DNA of 64,000 nucleotides from positions 1 through 64,000 of the forward strand of contig JAJPZA010000025.1 of the NCBI GenBank assembly GCA_021204625.1, given 5' to 3'. A model generated the notes under the pieces. That model searched no databases and was not told the DNA's origin. It saw only the letters and a list, made by a program, of their open reading frames with translations. Shown in pieces: positions 26,639 to 35,151 of this stretch (position 1 is the stretch's first letter; the number at the start of each line of letters is the position of its first letter). The translations under genes and the position numbers were made by a program. The stretch is from Clostridia bacterium. GTDB lineage: Bacteria; Bacillota; Clostridia; Christensenellales; Borkfalkiaceae.

Positions 26639-27580
26639 TTATTTGACCAGCATTACGAGGACTGCCTTTACCACGTGCAGTTTGTTGTACGCCTGGTCCA
26701 GGACTATGCTGTGCGGGCCGTCTATTACGCTTTCCGTAACCTCCAGGCCGCGGTTGGCGGGAAGGGCGTGCATGAAGAAGGCGCCGCGGTTGGCTTCCCT
26801 CATGAGATCCGTATTTATCTGGTACGGGGCGAGGCATTTCCTGTCCTCTTCGGAGACGGGGGTGTGGTATGAGTAGCAGTCCGTGTATACTATGTCCGCA
26901 TTCGCCACGGCCTCGTGAGGGTCCGTCGTTATATGGATGGGCCCGTACTGCATCGCCTGGCGGATCTTCTCCTGCTTGATGGGATACTGGGGAGGTGTGG
27001 CCACGGAGACCTGCATTCCGCACTTTATTGCTCCGGAAATGAGGGAGGCCGCATTGTTCTCGCCCTTGCCCACGTAGGCGAGCTTCACGTCCTCCAGGCA
27101 TCCGCATTTCTCCCAGATGGTGAAGAGGTCGCAGAGGGTCTGCAGGGGTATTTCGTCCGCGTTGGATGAGTTTATGATGGGTATCTTTGAGATGGCGCAG
27201 TAAGACATGAGGTCTTTTTCCGATATGCCCCTGGTTATTATGGCTCCCACGCCGTATCCGTACAGAACGTCCGCTATGTCCTTTATGTTCTCGCCGGCCT
27301 CCATGTCCCCCTCGCTGTACGGAAGGTTAATGGAGTATCCGCCGAGCTGGTTTATGCCAATCTCTATTGCGGACCTTGTGCGGATGGAAGTGTCTCCGAA
27401 GATGAGGGCGATGGTGGTGCCCTTCAGAATGCTTGCCGTGCTCTCATGGGCGATGAACTTCGCCTTCATGGACTTGATGGCGAAGAGAAGCTCGAAGATC
27501 TCCTCCGTGGAATAGTCCGTGAGCTTCACTATGTGCTTGCGGCTGATGTGGTACGCCGGCGTGTACAGGTTAATGTCCAT
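26639..27580 (-). CDS. Aspartate/ornithine carbamoyltransferase family protein with altered active site
   Basis: 313 residues from the ATG at 27580, preceded by AAGGAGAAAGGA. The fold is clearly that of transcarbamoylases: the carbamoyl-phosphate loop appears as SIRTR (65-69; canonical STRTR), followed by LGGYSINLP and the second-domain pattern VKLAYVGKGENNAASLI. But the HPxQ motif is EIPLQ (143-147), so the catalytic His is Ile. The ornithine-binding D-x-x-x-S-M-G loop is replaced by DCYSYHTPVSEED, and HCLP is HALP. It may therefore act on another substrate or be non-catalytic; YgeW-like paralogues are a precedent for unassigned transcarbamoylases. No arginine genes are nearby. Confidence 0.85.
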   Translation of the reverse strand: MDINLYTPAYHISRKHIVKLTDYSTEEIFELLFAIKSMKAKFIAHESTASILKGTTIALIFGDTSIRTRSAIEIGINQLGGYSINLPYSEGDMEAGENIKDIADVLYGYGVGAIITRGISEKDLMSYCAISKIPIINSSNADEIPLQTLCDLFTIWEKCGCLEDVKLAYVGKGENNAASLISGAIKCGMQVSVATPPQYPIKQEKIRQAMQYGPIHITTDPHEAVANADIVYTDCYSYHTPVSEEDRKCLAPYQINTDLMREANRGAFFMHALPANRGLEVTESVIDGPHSIVLDQAYNKLHVVKAVLVMLVK

Positions 27581-27656
27581 ACAATTCCTTTCTCCTTGTT
27601 TCTGTTTCCTGCGGCTCTGATTTCCGGGGCTTTTCCCTGCCCCTTTTCTTTTATAT

Positions 27657-27685
27657 GCCGGCACGGCGGAGCGCCGCCGTCCGGC
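27657..27685. other. G+C-rich hairpin between queH and the carbamoyltransferase gene
   Basis: ACGGCGG AGCG CCGCCGT extended by GCCGG/CCGGC with one mismatch; no U-run on either strand. Confidence 0.4.
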
Positions 27686-27724
27686 GTACTTTCATAAACT
27701 GCAACCATAATATACCCAAAAAGG

Positions 27725-28324
27725 CTAATTATCAACAGATTTTTCCATGGAAAAGACGCATCCGCAGTAATTCTGCCTGTACAGATGATACTTTTCGGAC
27801 AGCCGTATGCTCTCCAGATACCCGTCCTTCTTCTTGAAGTCAGACGGCAGCCATTTTGCCGCCCCGCCTTGCGCGGCCCTTTCGCCAATCTCATTTATAG
27901 CCTCTGCGTTCTTCAGGGGGCTAAGCGTCAGGGTGGTGGTGAAGTAATCATATCCGCCGGCATTTGCCAGCTCCGCGGTCTTTTTTAGGCGGAGCTCAAA
28001 GCACTTCATGCACCTTTTTCCGCCCTCCGGCTCATTCTCAAGGCCTTTCACGGCATCATAATAATCTTTGGGGTCGCTGTCGCAGTCCATGATGTCCGCC
28101 CATCCGGTCTCATGTATGAGCCTGATCAACTCATTCTTCCTGTGGGTGTATTCCGGGTCTTCTATGTTGGGGTTGTAAAACAGGACGGTTATCTTAAAAT
28201 ACTCATTGAGCCTTTCCAGGCATGCGGAAGAGCACGGGGCGCAGCAGCAGTGCAAAAGGAGCCTTTTGCCTTTCTGCTCCATGGCGGTCTTCATGCATAT
28301 CTCATTGTAATTGGGCCTGTTCAT
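27725..28324 (-). CDS. queH: Epoxyqueuosine reductase QueH
   Basis: 199 residues. QueH (formerly DUF208) reduces epoxyqueuosine to queuosine at tRNA position 34 using Fe-S and metal centres. Motifs: LLLHCCCAPCSSACLERL near the N-terminus, RCMKCFELRL in the middle, LTLSPLKN, and QNYCGC near the C-terminus, supplying the conserved Cys set. The start MNRPNYNEIC is the normal QueH beginning. No Shine-Dalgarno is present, and a TATAGT box lies only 6 nt before the ATG, so the mRNA is probably leaderless. No other queuosine gene is nearby. Confidence 0.95.
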   Translation of the reverse strand: MNRPNYNEICMKTAMEQKGKRLLLHCCCAPCSSACLERLNEYFKITVLFYNPNIEDPEYTHRKNELIRLIHETGWADIMDCDSDPKDYYDAVKGLENEPEGGKRCMKCFELRLKKTAELANAGGYDYFTTTLTLSPLKNAEAINEIGERAAQGGAAKWLPSDFKKKDGYLESIRLSEKYHLYRQNYCGCVFSMEKSVDN

Positions 28325-28330
28325 GCATAT

Positions 28331-28360
28331 ACTATACCACACGGCTCTCATAAAATACAA
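28331..28360 (-). promoter_or_regulatory. Promoter abutting the queH start codon
   Basis: Minus strand TTGTAT, 18-bp spacer, TATAGT with TGG extension. Six bases (28330-28325) separate the -10 from the ATG, so transcription should start at or next to the A of the start codon. Confidence 0.6.
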
Positions 28361-28576
28361 CCTGAAGTTGCATAACTGGAAGATAGGTTAACCTGTGCGG
28401 CGGGAGACCTGCGGATATGCCGTTGCTGCGGACAAATTCTGCCGCAAAAAAAAGGAAATCCCGGCAAAAAGCGGTATAATATAGTGTAAGCCAATTAATG
28501 AATCCGGGGAGCGTAGAATCCGGAAAAGCTGAGACAGCCAGAGGCGGAAGAAAAAGACAAGGAGGGAAGATATGAA

Positions 28577-28966
28577 ATGAAAGCTGTCGTGTACTGCAAG
28601 CTTGCGGGCAAGGGAACGCAGGCATACTATGTAAAGGTTAACGGCAAGAGCTACTATCTGTTCAAGCCCAGATACAGGGTATCCAACAGGGACATCTTCA
28701 AATCCGGGATGAGGCTGGACAAGGTCAATGACTTCTCCTCAACGCACAGCACGTCCGTGAAGAAGACCAAGGAAAAGCTCTCCGCATATCTCTCTTTCAT
28801 AGAGAAGGAATATGGCGTAGTCATATACAGCAACAGGGCAAGAAAGCATGAGATGGGAAACAGATGCAGGTACAACCGGAGCAAGGTCATGAACAAAAGG
28901 GAGATCCTTGAAGAGGAGGATGAAGCGGACCTTCCTGCAGACGAGACCCATGAAGAAGACGCCTAG
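28577..28966 (+). CDS. Basic/acidic small protein of unknown function
   Basis: 129 residues. AAGGAGGG lies about 10 nt before the ATG at 28577. A TATAAT at 28475-28480 is a possible -10. The N-terminal 75 residues look like a compact beta-rich domain (AVVYCKLAGKGTQAYYVKV, GKSYYLFKPRYRVS); the rest is charged, with an acidic end (EEEDEADLPADETHEEDA). No family recognised. Directly after the TAG stop the same frame stays open for 27 codons (to 29048), see findings. A terminator follows at 29097. Confidence 0.65.
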   Translation: MKAVVYCKLAGKGTQAYYVKVNGKSYYLFKPRYRVSNRDIFKSGMRLDKVNDFSSTHSTSVKKTKEKLSAYLSFIEKEYGVVIYSNRARKHEMGNRCRYNRSKVMNKREILEEEDEADLPADETHEEDA

Positions 28967-29096
28967 CCCGGGACTGCAAATCCCGGCTGTTATTCTGTGG
29001 AAATCAACGTCGGAGACGATGCCATAATAGCCAACGGAGACCCGTTCTAACCGTCTCCGCAAAGGCAGCTCATACGGTAAGCAGCAAAACAACAGG

Positions 29097-29136
29097 ACAG
29101 CCCTGGCACATGCATTGTGCCGGGGCTGTTGTCATA
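29097..29136 (+). terminator. Intrinsic terminator
   Basis: ACAGCCCtGGCACA / TGTGCCgGGGCTGT, 14-bp stem with one internal mismatch, followed by TGTCATATT. Confidence 0.65.
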
Positions 29137-29730
29137 TTCCAAAGAGTGCTGGCAGATTTTTTTGAGTGGCGTTTTGGGACAAACAAGTGGCGAATGTCGT
29201 TTTTGGTTGCCGGCCGTCCGTAAAATGGCGCCAGAACTTAAGGCGAGGCAAGACCTGTGCAAGACCCGGCAATAACAAACCGGCATAATGCATGCCATAT
29301 GGCGCAAGCCCTGCAGAATCCGCGGGCTTTATGCATGGTAAAACAGGGGACAACACACAGGGGAACTGCTTGCGAAGCGTCCTTCCGTTTCAGGTGATTT
29401 GTGTCAGATATAATCAGATATAATATAATATCATGACATTTTGTGATTGTTTGTAACTTGCTACAATTACAAAGTGCACATACAATCAGCAGTGTAGAAA
29501 ATGCGCGGATTATGCCAATGCAAGGCACGTAAAAGGAGTCGTGCCCGCACAGGGGCCGGAATGCGGGATACCGCTGGATGAAGCCTTTGGATTGCACGGA
29601 ACAGAGACTGGCGCCGCGCGGGGAAAGACAAGGGATTGCAAGTGAATCGCCTGCTATGGGGATGCGAAGTGAGAGCCGGCGGAAGGTCATTAAGGCCGGA
29701 TATGATGGGAAAACAGGAGCAGGTTGGAAG
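29137..29730. other. Promoter region of ABC operon 2, no gene seen
   Basis: Nearly 600 bases without a supported gene. 29402-29430 contains a tandem CAGATATAAT duplication followed by ATATAATATCAT, giving several overlapping -10-like boxes; TTGTAACTTGC-TACAAT follows near 29452. The ATPase frame is open upstream to 29578, but the conserved protein begins at 29731. Confidence 0.4.
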
Positions 29731-30501
29731 ATGGCAAAGAGCAGAAAAAATCAGGATGCGGAGAGCCTGAATCAGAAGCAGGCTCAGGATATGGAAGGGA
29801 GAGGTTTTCTCTCGCTCCGGGGCGTGGGGAAGCAGTACGTCACCGGAGATATTGTGGTGGACGCTTTGAAGGACGTCACCTTTGATCTGGAGAACGGCCA
29901 GTTTGTTGTAGTGCTCGGCTCCTCGGGAGCCGGGAAGACAACGCTTTTGAACCTCCTCGGAGGCATGGACAACGCCACGTCCGGAGACATAGTGCTGGAC
30001 GGGAAGGATGTGACCGGGCTGGACAGAAAAGGGCTTACTTACTTTCGGCGCAATGACGTTGGGTTCGTGTTCCAGTTCTACAACCTCATGCCCAACCTCA
30101 CGGCCTTGGAGAACGTGGAGATTGCGGTTGAGATATGCAAGGATCACCTCGATCCCAAAGAGGTCCTTGAAAACGTCGGCCTTGGGGACAGGCTCAACAA
30201 TTTCCCGGCGCAGCTTTCCGGCGGGGAGCAGCAGAGAGTCTCAATCGCCCGGGCAATCGCCAAGAACCCCAAACTGCTTCTTTGCGACGAGCCTACGGGC
30301 GCACTGGATTACAGGACGGGCAAGAACATACTGGAGCTTCTGTACAACATTTCAAAGCAGCACAAGAAGCTCGTCGTGGTTGTGACGCACAATTCCGCAA
30401 TCCGCGAGATAGCGGACAAGGTGATACGCATAAAGAGCGGGCGGATTGAGTCCATAGAGGACAATCCCAATCCCATGCCCGTGGACCAGCTGGAATGGTA
30501 A
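29731..30501 (+). CDS. MacB/LolD-type ABC transporter ATPase (operon 2)
   Basis: 256 residues from the ATG at 29731 (AGGAG 12 nt upstream, weak GGAAG nearer). Motifs are the same as in the operon 1 ATPase: [53 protein letters not shown]. By eye most positions are identical between the two, so they are recent paralogues and may be exchangeable between the two permeases. The permease starts 13 nt downstream after AAAGGAGGG. The first 20 residues are a Lys/Gln-rich extension not conserved with the paralogue. Confidence 0.93.
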   Translation: MAKSRKNQDAESLNQKQAQDMEGRGFLSLRGVGKQYVTGDIVVDALKDVTFDLENGQFVVVLGSSGAGKTTLLNLLGGMDNATSGDIVLDGKDVTGLDRKGLTYFRRNDVGFVFQFYNLMPNLTALENVEIAVEICKDHLDPKEVLENVGLGDRLNNFPAQLSGGEQQRVSIARAIAKNPKLLLCDEPTGALDYRTGKNILELLYNISKQHKKLVVVVTHNSAIREIADKVIRIKSGRIESIEDNPNPMPVDQLEW

Positions 30502-30514
30502 AAGGAGGGACGGC

Positions 30515-32560
30515 ATGAAGACATATCTCAAGACGCTTGCTCGCATGTTCAAAAAGCATGCCGCCAGGTTTGTTTCCGTAATCCTTATCGTGCTCATAGC
30601 AGTAGGGTTCATATCCGGTCTGGGTTCCGCGGGGACAAAGATGACCACCGCAATGACCTCATATTACAATTCCCAGAATGTAAGCGACGTCATTGTCAAG
30701 AGCACCGCGGACTCCGGTTTTGCAGAGGCCCAGATCCAGGCAGTAAAGGATATGGACGTTTTCTCAAACGTGGAAACAGGGGCGTCCATAGACGTTTACA
30801 TTGGCAAGACGGACGAAAACCCGCGCGGAACGCTCACCCGCCTGTATTTTTTGGACAGCCTCAATGACGGCCTTTTGGCAGAGAACATAACTGTGAACAC
30901 CCCTGAAGTTGAGGCTGTGTATGAGGCCGCAGGGGCTGCGGAGAACCCGGTTGCCTTCGAGGCGGCGGACAATGTCATCATAGGATACAGTGCTCTTGAA
31001 ACGGTGCATCTGGACTTCGTGGACATCCTGGACCAGCTTGCAAGGCAGAACAGAGGCTCCGCTGAGGGGCTGGATGAGACATCAAAAGAATATCTGGGGC
31101 AGCTATTGACATACACAGAGCTGGATGTCACGGCAACGCAGGAGTGGGCATCGCCCCTCACGTTCGCCCTGGACGGCGAGCCCAGCTATCTGAACGGCGA
31201 GGATGCAGAGACTCCGGTTTCCACAACCGCAGCCAATGACCTCATAGACCTTGAGAACATCCTGTACCTTCCTTCCGGCTATATCCCGGAGATCTCGTTT
31301 GACGGATACAGCGCTGCGATGCAGCAGATTATAACAGGCCTCACCGGCCTGTCCGCAGGGCCGCTTTTAGGCACCATGGACATGTACGCCACTTTGCAGG
31401 ACCGTGCCGTCTTTGACGCTTTCAGCAGCGAGTATGAGAATGAAATAGATGCGGATACGGCAGCCCTTTCCGCGGCTCTTGGGGAGGATGTCCAGTTCAT
31501 TACCCTGTATGAAAACTATTCCTTCCTTTCCATGTACACGTATGCCAAGGACGTGAAGGGAATAGGGTACATCATGATGGTTGTCTTCCTGCTTGTAACC
31601 GTTCTCATCGTGCTTTCCACAATGTCCAGGCTGGTGGAGGAGGAAAGAAGCCAGACGGCATGCCTCAAGACTCTCGGATACTCTTCGTGGAACATCATCT
31701 CCAAATACATCCTGTTCGCAGTCATTGCCCTGGCAATAGGGGTTGTAGGAGGGTATTTCGTTGGCATGGGCCTTTCATCCCTCATATACTTCATCTTCAA
31801 TTACTGCCTTGTCATGCCTGCCATGACCGTATACTCCGGAATACTCTTCTTCATCATAACGGCCGCCGTAATCGTTGTGGCCACGCTTGCCGGCACCATC
31901 TGGGCCGGGCTGAAGGAAACCCGCGAGAAGCCGGCGGACCTCTTAAGACCCAAGCCGCCCAAAGCCGGCAGGAAAGTTGTCCTGGAGCAGTTCCCGTTCA
32001 TCTGGAACAGGCTTTCATTCAATCAGAAGTCCACGATACGCAATGTGATGCGCTATCCCTTGCGTTTCACCATGACCATAGTCTCGGTAGCCATAGCCAC
32101 AGCACTTGTCATGGTCGGCCTTGCCCTTCTGGACCTGTGCCTGTTCGGAGGCATAGCGTCAGCTGCCATCACGGGCGTATCCATAGTCGTTGTGTTCTTC
32201 GCAGGATTCCTGTCCATCCTGGTGGTGTATACGCTCACATACATAAACGTCAGCGAGAGGGAGAGGGAACTTGCCACACTGGACGTCCTCGGCTATGTAG
32301 ACTATGAAGTCTGCAACTACATATACAGGGAAGTGTACATAGACACAACCGTGGGCATCATTTTCGGCGTTCCTCTGTCCGTTCCCCTTATGCTCATCCT
32401 GTTCTCCGTCATCGGCATGGGAACACTGGCAGGCTTTACCTGGTTCTGGTGGCTGGTAGGCATGGCCCTGCCCCTTGCTTTCACAAGCATCGTAACCCTC
32501 ATGCTGGGCAAAAAGATAACATGCGTGGACATGAACAAGAGCCTCAAGGCCGTGGAGTAA
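30515..32560 (+). CDS. FtsX-like ABC permease (operon 2)
   Basis: 681 residues, same layout as the permease of operon 1: TM near 18-40, an external domain of about 310 residues, FtsX domain with EEERSQTACLKTLGYSS, and a second FtsX domain with SERERELATLDVLGYVD. It carries about 20 extra residues in the external domain (around YIPEISFDGYSAAMQQIITG). The membrane and coupling regions are much closer to the paralogue than the external domain, suggesting divergence of the ligand-facing part. Substrate unknown; peptide, lipid or envelope-signalling roles are known for this type. Confidence 0.9.
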   Translation: MKTYLKTLARMFKKHAARFVSVILIVLIAVGFISGLGSAGTKMTTAMTSYYNSQNVSDVIVKSTADSGFAEAQIQAVKDMDVFSNVETGASIDVYIGKTDENPRGTLTRLYFLDSLNDGLLAENITVNTPEVEAVYEAAGAAENPVAFEAADNVIIGYSALETVHLDFVDILDQLARQNRGSAEGLDETSKEYLGQLLTYTELDVTATQEWASPLTFALDGEPSYLNGEDAETPVSTTAANDLIDLENILYLPSGYIPEISFDGYSAAMQQIITGLTGLSAGPLLGTMDMYATLQDRAVFDAFSSEYENEIDADTAALSAALGEDVQFITLYENYSFLSMYTYAKDVKGIGYIMMVVFLLVTVLIVLSTMSRLVEEERSQTACLKTLGYSSWNIISKYILFAVIALAIGVVGGYFVGMGLSSLIYFIFNYCLVMPAMTVYSGILFFIITAAVIVVATLAGTIWAGLKETREKPADLLRPKPPKAGRKVVLEQFPFIWNRLSFNQKSTIRNVMRYPLRFTMTIVSVAIATALVMVGLALLDLCLFGGIASAAITGVSIVVVFFAGFLSILVVYTLTYINVSERERELATLDVLGYVDYEVCNYIYREVYIDTTVGIIFGVPLSVPLMLILFSVIGMGTLAGFTWFWWLVGMALPLAFTSIVTLMLGKKITCVDMNKSLKAVE

Positions 32561-32617
32561 CGGTCTGCGGCCGGGCAAATCCGGCCTGTCATCTCAAAAC
32601 CGGACATCTCATCTTCC

Positions 32618-32641
32618 GGGCGGCATCTCACGGTGCCGCCC
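32618..32641 (+). terminator. Hairpin after ABC operon 2
   Basis: GGGCGGCA / TGCCGCCC stem with an 8-nt loop; paralogous to the hairpin after operon 1. The remaining 280 bases before the next gene show no gene. Confidence 0.5.
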
Positions 32642-32921
32642 ATAATTTATGCATGCGGCAAGGCATATGCCGGAAATTATGCATTCTGTCTCCTGCGATC
32701 CCGGAACGCCGGCAAGATTGGCAAGGGCAATGCACTTTGAACAGGCACCATTGCAACCATTATATTGTAAGACCGGCAAAGCATGTAGAGCTGCCCGGGT
32801 GAAATGAAATTTTGCTCCGGCCGGCAATTTATATGTAAAAGGGGGCTCTAAAATGTGGTCAAAAGGAAAGTTTTGTGGTATCATGCTATTATAGCTATTC
32901 TTGCAAGTAAGAGGTTCAGGT

Positions 32922-34175
32922 ATGAGCAGTCTCAAGCTTACTTCGGTCAACAAGATTTTCCCCTCCGGGGTGCCCGCGCTCACGGACATCAATTTTGAGA
33001 TGGATGACCATGAGTTCATCGTGGTCGTAGGTCAGGAGAAGAGCGGCAAGTCCACGCTTGTCCGCACCATATGCGGCCTGGAGGATTCGTCCTCCGGCAC
33101 GATAGAAATGGACGGAAAGGACATCACGGGATCAGAGCCCAAGACAAGGGACATGGCCGTTGTGTTCAGGGGAGACAGCCTCTTCCCCGGCGACACAATC
33201 TTTGACAACCTCGGATACGGGTTAAAGGTAAGGAAGGCCCCCCAGACGCTCATAGAGGAGAAGGTCAAGGTGGTGTCCCAGGTTCTCGGAATCACGGATC
33301 TGCTGTACAAGAAGCCCAAGAACCTCACGGCGGCCGAAAAGCTCAAGGTGTCCATGGGCAGAGCCCTTGTGAGAGAGCCCAGGATATATCTTTTTGACGA
33401 GCCCCTCAACGGCCTGGACTCCAAGCTCCGCGCGGACATGCTCAACCTCATAATCAACCTGCAGGTCAGGACCAAAGGGTCATTCATATACGCCACAAGG
33501 AACCTGCAGGATGCCCTGGCGATTGGCACAAGGCTTGTGGTCATGCGCGAGGGATTCATTCAGCAGATAGACACTCCGGCAAACCTCTATGATTATCCCG
33601 CAAACACGTACGTGGCCTTCTATATAGGCGAGCCCACCATGAATCTCATATTCGGCGCCCAGCTGGTTTCCACAGAGGACGGCGGAGTGGCCGTGAAAGG
33701 AGACTTCGGCAGCATCCCCGTAAGCGCAAAGACAAAGGCAAGGATAGAAAACCTCAAGGATTACCTGGACAAGGGTAGGAAAGTTGTTTTAGGCATCCGT
33801 CCGGAGGACACGCAGATAGTGGAAGAGGGAGGCTATTTCTCCGGCAAGGTCAGCGAGAACAATTACGCCGGAAACGCCATATACACTGAGATCAATGCAG
33901 GACGCAGCGTGCTGCTTGTGAAGTTCAAGGAAGTGGGAACGGACTGGAACGGAGACATTACGGACGGCACTCCCGTGAAGGACCATGACGTGCAGGTTAA
34001 AGCTGACACGGATCATCTGTATCTTTTTGACGGCGAGACAAGGCTCACAATCCTCGCAAAGGATGAAGGGTACCAGAAGACTTCCCACAAGGACGCGGAC
34101 AGGATGCCAAAGTCCTACCTCGAGGAGCGCGAGATATTGAAGGAGCTTGCTCCCAAGAAGAAAAAGAAGAAGTGA
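32922..34175 (+). CDS. MalK/UgpC-like ABC ATPase with degenerate catalytic motifs
   Basis: 417 residues from the ATG at 32922 (AGAGG upstream; a TTG 21 nt earlier is in frame). The layout is that of MalK/MsmK: N-terminal ATPase (1-235), then OB-like regulatory domain (about 240-375, with GIRPEDTQI) and a Lys-rich end. Walker A (GQEKSGKST, 37-45) and Walker B (LFDEPLNGLD, from 157) are kept. The Q-loop Gln is Arg83 (VVFRGD), the LSGGQ signature is LTAAE (135-139) and the switch His is Arg193 (ATRN). These three losses together argue against normal transport ATP hydrolysis. No permease or binding-protein gene is adjacent. Confidence 0.88.
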   Translation: MSSLKLTSVNKIFPSGVPALTDINFEMDDHEFIVVVGQEKSGKSTLVRTICGLEDSSSGTIEMDGKDITGSEPKTRDMAVVFRGDSLFPGDTIFDNLGYGLKVRKAPQTLIEEKVKVVSQVLGITDLLYKKPKNLTAAEKLKVSMGRALVREPRIYLFDEPLNGLDSKLRADMLNLIINLQVRTKGSFIYATRNLQDALAIGTRLVVMREGFIQQIDTPANLYDYPANTYVAFYIGEPTMNLIFGAQLVSTEDGGVAVKGDFGSIPVSAKTKARIENLKDYLDKGRKVVLGIRPEDTQIVEEGGYFSGKVSENNYAGNAIYTEINAGRSVLLVKFKEVGTDWNGDITDGTPVKDHDVQVKADTDHLYLFDGETRLTILAKDEGYQKTSHKDADRMPKSYLEEREILKELAPKKKKKK

Positions 34176-34222
34176 TTCTTTCCCGCAGTGAAACAGCGGG
34201 AGAAAACAGATAATTTGGTTTC

Positions 34223-34270
34223 AATCCGGCTGCAGCATCATATTCCTCTTGTTGTATCGCCGGATTTTTC
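34223..34270 (+). terminator. Long-loop hairpin before the metal exporter homologue
   Basis: AATCCGGC (34223-34230) pairs with GCCGGATT (34259-34266) followed by TTTC; 28-nt loop. It may end the MalK-like transcript or attenuate the next gene, whose ATG is 9 nt beyond. Confidence 0.4.
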
Positions 34271-34278
34271 ATGAACGG

Positions 34279-35142
34279 ATGGAAATTTTCACGGATTCGC
34301 TGCTGGACACGGTGAACGTCCTGCCATTTCTATTTGTGGTGTACATACTCATTGAGATAATAGAGAACAGGACAGCCCTTCTTAGCAGCAGGAAAGTCAT
34401 GCAGGGATACATAGCTCCCGTCGTAGGAGCCGCCACAGGCCTTGTGCCTCAGTGCGGCTTTTCTGTCATGGCCGCAAAACTGTATGACTCCGGCATCATC
34501 CGCACCGGCACCATCCTTGCCGTATTCATCTCGACCTCAGACGAGGCCCTCGTGGTCCTTTTGGGGGACAGCGAGGGAGCAAAAGCCGTCCTGCCGCTGC
34601 TTGCAGTGAAGTTTGTCTTCGCCCTCATAGTGGGCTACGCCGCCAACTTCATCCTCCGCAAGGAGACCCTGCAGGAGATGCCGGTAGAGCATTTCGTGCA
34701 TCCCCGCCTCACAGCAGAGCCGGATGAAGGGAATGTGTACAATTATCTGGTCACGCCTCTGTGGCAGGCCGTAAAGATTGCCTTCTGGCTGCTTGTTGTG
34801 AACATCGCCTTCGGCTACATAATCCAGGCAATAGGGGAGGAGACCATAGCCTCGTCCTTCATAGGAGGCCCGTACGTCCAGCCAATAGTCACCGCCCTCG
34901 TAGGCCTGATCCCCACATGCGCTTCCAGCGTAATAATTACCGGAGCGTACGTGAACGGGGGGATACTTTTCGGCTCCATGGTAGCAGGCCTCTGCTGCAA
35001 CGCCGGGCTCGGTCTTGTGGTCCTTTTATCCAACGGCAAGAAGATCCGCAGGAACATAATCTTAATCGTAATCCTGTACATTACGGCCATCCTGGCGGGT
35101 ATCATAGTGAACGCCATAATGGTGGCCGCAGGCTGGGCATAA
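34279..35142 (+). CDS. ArsP_2-type 10-TM putative metal exporter
   Basis: 287 residues from the ATG at 34279; a TTG at 34249 would start inside the hairpin above. About eight to ten TM segments in two repeats, each with a conserved Pro-x-Cys-x-Phe/Ala turn: GAATGLVPQCGFSVMAAKLY and ALVGLIPTCASSVIITGAYV. This is the pattern of the putative 10-TM heavy-metal exporter family (PF11449, ArsP_2), also annotated as putative manganese transporter. The paired GLxPxC motifs suggest a metal or metalloid path through the membrane. The loop near residues 140-165 contains His residues. Start signals are weak. Confidence 0.8.
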   Translation: MEIFTDSLLDTVNVLPFLFVVYILIEIIENRTALLSSRKVMQGYIAPVVGAATGLVPQCGFSVMAAKLYDSGIIRTGTILAVFISTSDEALVVLLGDSEGAKAVLPLLAVKFVFALIVGYAANFILRKETLQEMPVEHFVHPRLTAEPDEGNVYNYLVTPLWQAVKIAFWLLVVNIAFGYIIQAIGEETIASSFIGGPYVQPIVTALVGLIPTCASSVIITGAYVNGGILFGSMVAGLCCNAGLGLVVLLSNGKKIRRNIILIVILYITAILAGIIVNAIMVAAGWA

Positions 35143-35151
35143 TCCCAAAAC

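Noticed and set aside
28964-29050. Stop-codon recoding (TAG read as sense) in this organism
   Set aside because: Other genes in the window end cleanly at TAG (e.g. 16509, 17598) with no coding continuation, so two in-frame cases are better explained by mutation or chance.
34176-34278. yybP-ykoY manganese riboswitch upstream of the putative metal exporter
   Set aside because: Only about 100 nt are available and the conserved yybP-ykoY loop sequences are not present.
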